From assembly GCA_006503475.1 (NCBI GenBank), contig RSEH01000106.1, positions 1 to 64,000 of the forward strand: a stretch of DNA of 64,000 bases, given 5' to 3'. The position numbers were made by a program, and so were the translations under genes. The notes beneath the pieces are model-generated. The model was given only the letters and a program-made list of their open reading frames with translations. It searched no databases and had not been told where the DNA came from. Positions 1 through 10,700 of the stretch are shown piece by piece. Origin of the DNA: Stentor roeselii (Eukaryota > Ciliophora > Heterotrichea > Heterotrichida > Stentoridae). Every line of letters starts with the position of its first letter. Within the stretch, counting starts at the first letter, position 1.

Positions 1-1213
1 TGATACACAACTTTATATAAATTAGCTACTTTTCTTTTGCTGATAAAATCCAACATATTCCAAAAGATTATAATTAAGAAAGCTATTCAAATACAAAAAT
101 CGCTTAATACCGTTTCTGATTTACCATTCTACCTAGGACTACCCCATACACCTTTTCCTTCAATTGTTTGTTTAGGTTATCTATATTATTTTATATAATT
201 TGTACTTAGAAAATCAGAATTTTTGAATTTAATGATTGGCTTAACTAATTTTATCAACCCAACTTTTATATTCACTTTTGATACAGTCTACTTTCTCAAG
301 TAGCTTAGATCTAAGAGGCCTAACCAATTTCTTATTATATAACATATAATCATTTTAATTCGATTGGCCACTTATTGTTAAGTCAATACTTGCTAAACTA
401 AAATTTTCTCCAAACAACTTCAAACTGTGTAAATTTCATAGAGTGCAAGAACTAAAATGACAAAGAGTATCAGGAAAACTATTTAGTATCTTTACTTTGC
501 AACTCTAAACTTGGATTAAGAAGCTTATCTTATAATTAAGATTTATATATAAATCAACTTAGTTCTATTTCCTTATTGAATTTAGAGATTATTGAAAGAT
601 GATTAAATGTTCATGCCTTTTGATGTTTATTACAATGTATGATATAAAAAGATTGCATTTGGATCCAATGTTTGGCATTCGTATCCTTTTTAGAATTAGT
701 GTTTTTTTATTAATAATTCAAATTAGTGATTGAAATAAATTACTTTTAGGAAGAGGGTGATTTGATTATTGCTACAGTATTTTTAAGATTATTTAGCAGG
801 GAATTTCTTGATTGGGTTTATTATAATTCTGAAAAAAATGTATTGATTGGGATTAATTATAAGAACTTTATATTAAACTATCACTCGAAAAGATGCAGAG
901 CTCTGACGATTATATATCTAAAAATCTATCATAAACTCTTGAGTAAAAAATACATATCAAACATGATGATTACTATTAATAAAAATAACATAAATCACTA
1001 TAAAATTATTATAAACAACACCATATATATAACTAAAAAGTTTATCGCTTTAAGATTTTTAAATAATGAAATTTTTTATTGACACCAAAAAGTCTACCTT
1101 TGAGTTATCTGAACTAAAACTATTTAAGCAGATCCTTATAAACTTGACTTACAAATATTCTCTATCTATTATAAATCTCCATCAAGTTAAACTAAAAATC
1201 CTAAAAATTTTAT
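1..1213. other. AT-rich gene-poor stretch
   Basis: This stretch is very AT-rich with many stop codons in all frames. Two overlapping open frames between 762 and 1251 on the plus strand are dominated by Ile, Asn, Lys and Tyr, as expected of translated AT-rich noncoding DNA, and show no recognisable domain. I see no tRNA, snRNA, telomeric repeat or transposon feature. It is most simply intergenic DNA. Confidence 0.5.
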
Positions 1214-1348
1214 TTAAACCTCATCAAAACAAAGTGTCTCATCATTCGTGAAAGAACTCAAACCCATATTCCATAAATTTTCAACCATCCAGCTTTCTTC
1301 CCTTTCAGCAGACTTCGAAATAAACCCTTTATCACCAAGCCCTCTCAT
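1214..1348 (-). CDS. possible small ORF or 3' exon, 44 aa, unknown
   Basis: Reading the minus strand from an ATG at 1348 gives a 44-residue peptide ending in TAA at 1214. Its composition is protein-like (several Glu, Gly, Trp, Ser), unlike the AT-rich surroundings, and it contains the segment ESWMVENLWNMGLSSF. The same frame is open a little further upstream but then meets TAA and TGA codons, and I found no 15-16 nt GT-AG intron that would remove them. It lies just downstream of the PDSS2-like gene on the same strand. It may be a genuine small gene, a 3' exon with an intron I missed, or a decayed remnant. No function can be given. Confidence 0.25.
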   Translation of the reverse strand: MRGLGDKGFISKSAEREESWMVENLWNMGLSSFTNDETLCFDEV

Positions 1349-1438
1349 CAAATCAAAAATCCCATGGTAAATACCTCTTTAACCTTTTCAATTCATTCTA
1401 AAATCCAAGAAAATCCCTAAAATCTCCATTCAATACCC

Positions 1439-2407
1439 CTAATCATCTAATTTAGCTAAAAGACTCGAAGCCCAGAGTTCAAGATCCGAAGAGTTCTTAA
1501 ATTTCGAAGAAAGTTTCAAAGCAGCATCAATATGAGCCTTTGCCAAATCCACAGTTTTCGACAAGCTATTTTCAGGAAACTCATCTGAGAAGAAGCTAGG
1601 AAAAGACAAAGGACTTTGACAACATTTCGCCTTGCTTTCTTTAACATCCTTAACCAGCTTATGCGCCAGAGCCAAATGAGCTCCATAATCAAAAGCATCA
1701 TCTTCATTTGAATTCGAAATCAACGCGATTCCTTGACAGCCCATAGCAAGAGTAGAGACATCTCTAAGATAAGCCTTTCTCAAAAAAGTCGACTGCTGGC
1801 CGTTTTCTAAGATGTCGGAATAATGGCCACTGGAGAAGTTCAGAATTATTTGATTCAGAAGCTGAACCAGTCGAATGTTGTTCAATTCGCATAACATGAT
1901 CGAAGCGTTTAACATCATGAAGTTACCTCCTAAGAGTTTTCCTAAATCACAGAAAATCTTTCCTTCAGTCTTGTCTTGCTTTTGTCTCAGATTTGAATGC
2001 AAAACTGAACCAAAGTAAGTCATTTCTATCACTTTTGAAAAGATTTCATGATCTTTTAGAAGAGATCCATTGGCTTTTGCGAGAAGAAGCATTGTTTTCG
2101 CGTGGAAATGCTGCTCGTGGTTGTATTCGAAGTTCTTGTTTATTGTTTCTAGAGTCTTTGCATCGATTTTTAGCTAAATAGGGGTCACTGAATTGAAAAT
2201 CTCTTCTTCTATGTCGGAAACATAAGGCTGTAGGAAATTGTTTAGTTTTTCAAGGCCTTGATTTAAAGAATCTGATGAAACTTTTGGTGGATTCACAGAG
2301 CCCAGTTCTGTTAGCCTGAAAAACGGGTGGCTTGATAGGTCGACTTTACTGTTCAAAAGGCATTTTCGGGAGAACTCATTTGAAACACTAAATAACCTGT
2401 AAAGCAT
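1439..2407 (-). CDS. PDSS2: polyprenyl-diphosphate synthase subunit 2-like protein (2 exons)
   Basis: The spliced protein is 317 aa: exon 2407-2189, a 15-nt intron at 2188-2174, exon 2173-1439. It resembles the non-catalytic subunit of the mitochondrial trans-prenyl transferase that builds the ubiquinone side chain. Visible hallmarks are the KTMLLLAKA segment, the GKLLGGNFMMLNASIMLCEL helix (the family's 'GNKxAILxGDFLLAxA' region) and the FDYGAHLALAHKLVKDV helix. The two Asp-rich motifs of catalytic prenyltransferases are absent, with VLHSNL where the first would lie, as in PDSS2 proteins. A catalytic PDSS1 partner is expected elsewhere in the genome. The start follows an A-rich run after TATA. 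The match is to the family by motif reading only. Confidence 0.72.
2174..2188 (-). other. 15-nt intron in PDSS2-like gene
   Basis: On the minus strand this reads GTGACCCCTATTTAG. It contains an in-frame TAG; removing it joins the two open frames so that the protein continues F-N-S-L-K-I-D-A-K. It has GT and AG ends and an A at position 10, but G rather than A at position 3. Confidence 0.9.
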
Positions 2408-4171
2408 TTTTTATAGGTCATTATTTAATAATCTTAGATGGAATATATAGAAGACAAGGGAAAAAGGAATTCTGGAAGAAAGTGATTCTTATTAGAATCT
2501 TTACTTTTAAAAAATGATAGACTTGGATAAGTGTGACCTGATTTTTAAACTTTTTAGATTAAGATTCAGAGAAGTCAATTCAAGGTATCTTGTAAAAGGT
2601 TCAGTTATATCACTTAAGGAAAATGAACTGATCATAGTGGTCCGACCTGGTGAAGAGGTATTTTCATCGAGAAATCGCAGAAAATTGAGAAAATCAGAGG
2701 TTTGAAAAAATATTAAAGACCAGATTAATGAAATTTTTTCAATACTGATAGTCTTGCGACCAAAGAAACTTGATAAGTCAGTAATTGAAATACGATCAAG
2801 TTTTTAATCCTCATCTAAGCCCAGGAAACGAATACTCTTGACTTAATTGGCCTTATTAAATGAAGATATCTCTATCACCAAATACGAACTCGACCCACTG
2901 GAACGCTGAGGTAAGTGCTCATCAGTCCTTTGAAAAATATTGTTTCAAGTAATATTTGATCAGAACCTTTGGTTCAATTTTCATTTCACCTTGATTCAGG
3001 AATACAAGACCATCAAATCGCCGTGCTCAGCAACTTGCCTGCTAAAAACTTTGACATATTTTTTTACATGAACTAGATTTGTTTGCTCACGATGAGGATA
3101 GCAATTGATTTGAGGTTCTTTTTCTAGTTTTCATGATTTTGTTTTAGTGATTTTAATACTCAGGTGTTTTTATACAATTTTTCTGCAAAATTCATTCGAA
3201 AAATTGCAGATTTATTGATATTTAGTGTTTTTATAGAGAGTGAAAAGTTTTAGAAACTTTTTATGGATTTTTTTACTTATTTTCGTTTGGCCTGGATAAA
3301 AGGTGAGCGTAGGGATTATTTGGAATAAAAGAAATCGGTGGATTTATGAATTTTAAGTTTATATTGAAATATCCGAATTATCACAATTTTTTCTTTAGTT
3401 TAATGCAGAGTGTTTATTATAAAATATTTTAGTTTCTATTTATAATATACTTGATAAGAAGGTGTTAATCTGATTGTCTATACATGTCTATTTTGATTAG
3501 GTATATTTATAAAAATTTTAAAGATTTCTCAATTTAGACTATATAATTTTCCGAAAAATAGCTTATTACGTTTTTGCATCGTTTAGGTTAGCGAAATGAT
3601 CAGCTATTCCTTGTTTTCCATCTAATTATCAAGACTTTGACAATAAAATTAGTAAATGGGCAAAATTAGATGCTTTAAATTATTGAATTGAATGAAAACA
3701 TTAATAAAGTGTTCTAAACTTTCGACGTTTTGAAACAAGTCATCTTCCAGATTCAAGTAAGAGAAAATTTGGAAGTGATTTAATAAATTTTTGTATAAAT
3801 CATGTTAAAAGCTGTGCTTTAGATTGAAATCAAAGTATTAGTCCAAGTCACTCAAAACCTTTTCCTCAAATTTTAAAGAAAGTCCCTATATTCGAAGATT
3901 GAAACATGTTTGATCTCTAATAAATTTCCGCAACTATCTAGAAAATATCTAGAAGGGTATCCACTGCTTTACTTCATGTTCTTCGCGAAATTTTGCATTT
4001 ATGAACTAAAAATTTAGATTTTAATTAGTGAACAGTAGAAGATGATAGGAATTGCTATTAAAAGGGCATTATGACTATCTTTTAAATAATTGATCTTCCT
4101 GAGATCTAATCTTAAAATTTGTAAAATTATTTGTTGTTGAATTTGAGTTCATTTGGATAGATTGAATATAA
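2408..4171. other. AT-rich gene desert, about 1.8 kb
   Basis: Between the divergently transcribed PDSS2-like and Snf7-like genes there is no supported gene. An open frame at 2514-2705 on the plus strand looks partly protein-like but ends at TGA and does not splice convincingly onward. A relatively GC-rich island lies at about 2815-3055. No tRNA-like or snRNA-like sequence was recognised. Confidence 0.5.
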
Positions 4172-4714
4172 ATGGGTGTCTGCTCGATCAGTAAAACATA
4201 TAAAATAACCTCAATAACAGTAGCACCAGACCCTCTTCTAGCCTGCAGGTCAAACCTGATAAATCGTTTGATATTTATCAACAAGCTTAAAGTGAAATGC
4301 AATCAAGCAATAGAAACCTGTTTACTGGCAGAGGACGAAAAAAAAGCAATGCTTCTAAAAGCCAAGCATCTAGAATTAAAAAAGCTAGAGAAGCTAGTCC
4401 AGCAGCAGATCACGATATTAGACAATTCACAAGAAGAGCTAAGAAATCAAGAAAAAAGACAAAAATTAGCAGATCGAATTACTGAAGAGCTTGAAAATAT
4501 CTACCAAAGGTTCGACGTGGAGGACGACGTAAGTGAAATAATGGAAAAAATCTCTGAAGGTCTTTCAGCTTCAGTCCTGGAAAAGAAACTCGAAGGAAAT
4601 AATCAAGAAACCAGGGCCCTACTGCAACAAATGGTCCAGGACCAAGCAAAGAAAATAAAAAATTTGAATAAAGGAAGTAGCTCTTTGAGAAGACGTTATG
4701 TTAAAGCTAGTTAG
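4172..4714 (+). CDS. ESCRT-III Snf7-family protein, CHMP6/Vps20-like
   Basis: This 180-aa protein begins MGVCSISK, a possible N-myristoylation site (Gly2), as in CHMP6/Vps20. A long charged helical core follows, with KAMLLKAKHLELKKLEKLVQQQ and a helix ending ITEELENIYQRFDVEDDVSEIM, matching the alpha1-alpha4 layout of Snf7 proteins. ESCRT-III proteins polymerise on membranes for multivesicular body formation, abscission and repair. The basic segment expected before alpha1 is short and unusual (RSNLINRLIFINKLKVK). The start has the ATAAATG context frequent in this window. Its TAG stop directly abuts the stop of the next, convergent gene. A different CHMP subfamily is possible. Confidence 0.6.
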   Translation: MGVCSISKTYKITSITVAPDPLLACRSNLINRLIFINKLKVKCNQAIETCLLAEDEKKAMLLKAKHLELKKLEKLVQQQITILDNSQEELRNQEKRQKLADRITEELENIYQRFDVEDDVSEIMEKISEGLSASVLEKKLEGNNQETRALLQQMVQDQAKKIKNLNKGSSSLRRRYVKAS

Positions 4715-7700
4715 TTAATGTTCGATTAGCCTAAGACTGCATTTTAACCATGCGATGAATGAAATTGACTGGAGAATTAGAAGGTCTGTAAGAAAACCAG
4801 AGATTAGAGGGATGTGCCATTTTTCATTTGATATCGAGAAAAAAGTTAAGAGCAGCGATACGATTGTTATCAGGACAAGCAATGCAACCCCTGAGGCTCT
4901 AAGGTAGAAGGACGACCTACTAAGCAGAACCATTAGACAAAAGGTGCTAGGCCAGACCAAAACAGCTGAAATCAGTCCTTCAAGTATCAAATCATCTTCA
5001 GAAGCCATCTCTAAAACCGACTGCCATGCAACCATCTGCAAAACAGCAGAGAAGTAAATCGAAATACGTTGATATTTAGACCAAACAAGACTATTCGACA
5101 CAAACAATCCAAGCAGAAGATGATACTCGATTCTGGACAAACTTTCAGAATTTTCCAACTGGTCCAAAGTATCTTTTTCATCATAAGACTCCGACTTTCT
5201 CTCAGTTTTTCTTTCCTTGATCAAGTCAACTTCTTCTAGATTCTTCTGATTGAACACCCAGAAAAAAATACTTAACATGATCCAAAGTAATGAAACACTA
5301 CAAGAAAAATAAAAAGCTGCTCTTTGATGAAATCCTTCAAATTGATAAGTGAAATATTCACCAGTTTCTTGAAGCTGAAGACAAATTCTTTCACCTGAGC
5401 TGCAAGTTTTTGCAGTGCAAAAAATTTCGCTTTGATTTTGAGACTTTCCTTCACATTTCACTTTATGATTGTAATTGTTGGGGATCTTCAACACTGCTGA
5501 GTAGTTCATTATCAAATCAATCTTCTCCGTTTCAATCATTTCATAGTCCTCAAAGTACTTGTTACTGAAAATCTCGAATTGGAAGACTGGGAAGTCCAAC
5601 TTGATTAGAATTAATTTTATCTCAATTATCAGGCTTCGATTGAAGTTAAGTTCTGGGAATTTCAAGTTGATGTCACCGAAAAGAAGATTCCTTCTCGCGA
5701 AGAAACGCTCGAAGTTGATAGTTTTGTAGATAATCAGTCTTTTACTGTGCAATTCAATCACTTCACCGATGTTTTGGTAGATGTTTAGAAGAGTTTTCAG
5801 AAGGGTGAAAACTTTTGACTGGTGATCGTTGTCAGGGTAAAGTTTTATTACTTGGTCAGCGAATTCATTGATTTTTATGCTGATCTTGTCATTCACTTCA
5901 GGCAGGTCAGTCAATAAATAACTGAGCAGGTTGAAATACTTGGAAATGTATTCTTTACTTAATGACTCTTTTTGAATTTCATTCATGAATTCAGAAATCA
6001 CTGATAAAGCTAGTTCTAATAATTCCACACTTTTTTCTTCATTTCTACAAAATTCTTCGAAATCTTGAATCATTCTAGTTAAAAGTTGTTCTTTCACCTC
6101 TATTGACTTTAGATAAGCTAGTAAAGTATTGGTAAGGCCAAAGGAATTACAGTCTTTTTCATATTCTTCGAGGGTATCAACGGGTTTCAGTTGACGTCGA
6201 GTTGAACTCATTGTTAGTTGTGATGAACTTTTCAATGTGATGCAGTCGTTTAGGGAATCGCAAACTTTTACGAATGGAGTTAAAGACCCGGTTGGGAAAA
6301 TGCTTTTTATTGAGTTGGTTTTACTTGCAAGGCCTAAGTTTGTGTCTTTTCCGTTTTGACTGTATCCGAATGAGTAGGTCAAAGGAATGTCTGGACCGTC
6401 TAGGTCTCGGCATCCGATTATTGATAAGGATATTGATGTTTTTCTTGATGTTCCTGAAGATGGTGAAAATGTTAAGGATGATAAACAGGAAGGAGGAAGA
6501 TTTGTGGTTATACTTGCGTAGGACCTTAGATATTTTCCTGATGATTCGGTAACAGCTATCTGAAACGTATAGCTTGAGCCAGCATTCAAAGCACCAGCAG
6601 CAAAACTAATAAACGGAAAGTTACTAGGCACAATCGAAGCAGCAGGTCCCGTAAGCTGTGTCCACAAAATGCTACTTCCAGTAGTCGAACTAATAGAAGT
6701 TTGAATAGTAAACTGTTTACTAATAGTAACCCTCGTAAGCGGTACAATCATTTTGATAACAGTATTCAAATCATCGACAATATTATAAAAGCTGCTTCCA
6801 GTAGTACTTCTCCCCGAGTCACTAACAACGACCTTAATACTAAAATTTTTCAATCCCTGAAAATTTTCCCCAGGAATACTAATCGTGAACCCATCACTCG
6901 TAACTCCATTCAAAACACTTTCAGGTTCAGTCATCCAAGAGCAACTCAAGACAGTAGCTGAACTGTCAGGGTCATACGATTTGACAGCTTCAGCAGTGAA
7001 GCCCAAAGAACTCGACACGTCTCCAGTCGGTCGATTCCAAAGAAGGACCAGGTCTGAATTAATCACGTTGATTGTCACTGAAGTACTTCCTGTCACTCCT
7101 GAGATTGAAGCTGTGACTGAAAAGGAATAAGGACTTGATGTTGAGAGAAGAGTCTTTGAAGGAATTTGAAGACGACTTGGAGAGACTTGCTTGCAACTTG
7201 ATAGGATTGATGGAGATGATGACCAGGTGAATATTGATGAACCTTGCATTCCGCAGTAGTCTGTTATTGTTACTTGAAGGCTTATGGATGTGGATGGCTT
7301 TACTGTTAGTGAAGAGCCTGTGTCGAATGATATTGTTAGGATCTTGTTTGAGTAAATGGAGAGTGTTTTGTTGGAAGAGGCTGAATTGTTGAAAATGTCT
7401 GATACTGTTAGGTAGAGAGTTATTGATGAGGTACTTTCTGTTATTAGTGATGTACTTATTTGGAAGGTTGAACTCGTGGACCCTTCATGTCCTTCAATAT
7501 TCACCGACCATTGATAAGCAAATGTCTCAGAATTGATTCCAGTAGATCCATACCCATTAAACTCCACTAATTCATTCGAGCATCCCAAAGAAATCTTGCT
7601 AGTTCCAGAAATAACCGCATTAGGTGGGAAAGGACTAACCGAATACGCAGGATAAACTAAAACATCAGTAAAACTCAATAAAAAAACTCCAGATTTTCTA

Positions 7701-10700
7701 ATTAAATAATCAGCTTTCAATTCCAAAGCATCAACCGATGTGATTGTCCATGCAAGTCCTAAAGCAATTCTAATAGTAGTAGTATTAGTAAATGAACAAA
7801 CAGCACCAATTCCCAGTTTTGTTGTAATTTTTATGATATTTGAGCAGAGAGGAGATACTGAAGTATCAATTTCGCTATTCAGATAAATATGAATCTTCAT
7901 AAAATCTGAATCAAATTCAGTTTTATTAATGTTACTTGCTTGTAAATATCGTGTTGCTTTCTTGCAAAGGCTATTTTCAAGTAGATAACCTTCATCACAT
8001 AGACATTTTTTAGAATCACTGCTGAAAGTAGCGTGTTCGACACATTCACAAGGAAATACTCCACTTTTTGTGTTTTCTACACAAATTGTGCAGTTTGAAT
8101 AGTCGTTGGTGCAGGTTTTGCAAAGAGGATCTGAACAGGATTCACAGTTTTTTAAATTTATTCCATGGTAGTCGTTGCAGGTGCAAGATCCTTCGTTTAG
8201 AGATGCGTTTTCTTTACATTCTTCACAAATTGATTGGTCTCCTGAACAGTCTTTGCATATGGGACTCTTACAATCGTCACAGAGTCCTGATGTGTTCAGG
8301 CCGAACTCGTTGATACAAACACACATTGAGTTTATTAGAGAAGAATGGGAACTGCATTCTGTGCAATTTTCTATTGATGAGCATTTTTGGCAGACGTTTA
8401 AACATTCATGACATTCATGGTATTTTAGGTAAAAATTTCCGTCACAAGAGTTGCATTGACTTGAGTTCAAATTGCAGGATAAACAGTTTGAAGAACATGC
8501 TTCGCACTTTTTGCTTATGTGATTCAAACCTATCGACTGAATTTCCTTACATTTTGTGCATTCTAAGTAATTCAACGAGCATTCTTGGCAAGGCTCTTCA
8601 CAATAGTTACAAAACCCTGTAGATGGATTAGTGCCGAATCCAATATCACAAAGGCATAACTTAGATGTCAATGTTGCATTATTCCAACAACTAAGACATT
8701 CATTAATCCCTGAGCAAGTCTTGCATGTATTGTTGCAAGGCTGACATTCATCATTAATTAAAAAATACCCATCTTCACAATCGACACATTTCAAAGAATT
8801 TGCGGAGCAATTAACACAATGTTCAAGACAACCTTGACACAAAAGACTTTCAGGATGCAGCCCAAAAGGTTCCTTACAAGCCGAGCATTTCAAGTGATTA
8901 TCAAAGCACAAAGAGCAATTATCAGCACAATTTTCACAGAATCCAGTGTTCAAGTCAATCCCCAATCCCTGATCACATTTGCATTGAAATTCCTGATCCA
9001 AATTAGCATTATTCCAGCATGTTAAACAAGATTGTCCATCATTGCAAGTTTGACAATTAATCAAGCACTTTTCACAGCTACTTCCATTAAAATAAAACCC
9101 GTCTTCACATGTCTGACAGAGACTTGAGTTGATAGAGCAGTTCAAACAATGCATCATGCAAGACGAGCATTCAAAGGTTTCAGGATTTATTCCTAGGTTG
9201 TCTTCGCATTTTTTACAGATTTCTACGTTTTCTTCGCAATTTAAACAACTTTCAGAACAAGGCTGGCATTTGTTCGTAGAATGGTCTAGACCGAAGCCCG
9301 TATCGCAACGACAAGAGTGGTCGTCGAAGAGATAAGCGTGCTGCCAACATGATTGACATGTTGATTGATTGGTGCAGTTTTCACAGGTTCCTGAACATTC
9401 CTTGCATATGGACCCGTCGAGGTAGTAATGCCCTTCACACAGATCACATTGAGAAACATTCGAAAAGCAACTAACACAAAACTGCGAACACAATTCACAA
9501 AGACTTCCATTCAATCCATATCCATTCTCACAACTTTCACAAACAGAAAAATCTTTTTCACAAACATCACATTTCTCTTGACAACTCTGACAACTTCCAT
9601 TTTCCGCATTTTTTCCAAACCCATCATGACAAAAGCAAGACCCATTATTAAGAGTAGCATTAGGCCAACAGCTAAGACATTCTTGTTCAGCTTTACAAGT
9701 GATGCAAGTTTTATGACATTTAAAACAAGATCCATTATTCAAAAAGTACCCATCCTGACAATTTGTGCAGATTTTCTGGTCTTCTGCACAGTTCAAACAG
9801 TTTGAATCGCATGTTGAACATTCTTTGTTTTGGTCTCGTCCGTAGCCGCTTTGACATTTGCAGAAAGATTCAAATGGAAATGAATGGCTTTTGCAAGTTT
9901 CGCATGATGATGAGTTTGAACAGGTCTCGCAGGAGGACTCGCAAGACTTGCATTGACCTGAATCTTCGAAGTAATTGTCTTTGCATACCTGGCAGTAGGA
10001 AGAGTTGGAACCGCAGAGACTGCAGTTTTCGAAACATTCTGTGCAATCGTTTTCGGAATTGAAACCGTAGTGATTCAGGCAAATGCATTTTTTTGAATTG
10101 TCTGGACCCATTGCGTTTTGTTTGCAACTTGTGCAGTTTTCAAATGATTCGCAAGATTTGCACGATGAATGGCAGGGGAAACATTCACCTGAACTGGCGT
10201 AGTACCCTTCAATACAAACCTGACAATACGAAGAGTCATCCTCACAGACCTCACAATTAAAATCATCACAATCCGTGCAATCCCCAAGATGATTAAACCC
10301 AAGTCCATAATCACACTTACACATGCTATCCTCATCAAGACTAGCATAACTTTTACAAGAATCACAAGAGTAATCATCAGAGCAAGTTTGACACCTAACA
10401 TCACAATGTTGACAACTATGACTTAAATCCAAATAAAACCCATCATCACAAGTTTCACATTCCGAATGATTAAAAAAGCAAGTGTTGCAATTAAGATCAA
10501 AACATTCAACACAAACTGGCAAGGACCCGTTAAACCCGAATCCTTCTTGACACAAGCATCTTCCAGCGCCACTCAGACTTAAATAAGGCAGACAACTCTT
10601 ACAAGAACTTGAATTATCACAAGTTTTACATTCAGGAAGACAGGCCGAGCAAGAACCATTGAATTCAAAGAATCCATCAAAGCACTCATCACAAATTTTC

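Noticed and set aside
762-1251. Two overlapping open frames on the plus strand
   Set aside because: Composition is almost all Ile, Asn, Lys, Tyr and Leu, as expected from AT-rich noncoding DNA; no domain and no start context were seen.
2514-2705. 63-aa plus-strand frame that continues in phase past a TGA to a TAA near 2805
   Set aside because: No 15-16 nt GT-AG intron removes the TGA; the nearest GT-AG span is 19 nt and shifts the frame. TGA clearly serves as a stop in other genes here, so read-through as Trp or Sec is not supported.
2911-2925. GTAAGTGCTCATCAG as a 15-nt intron
   Set aside because: It has GT and AG ends but C at position 10, and neither flank forms a convincing frame.
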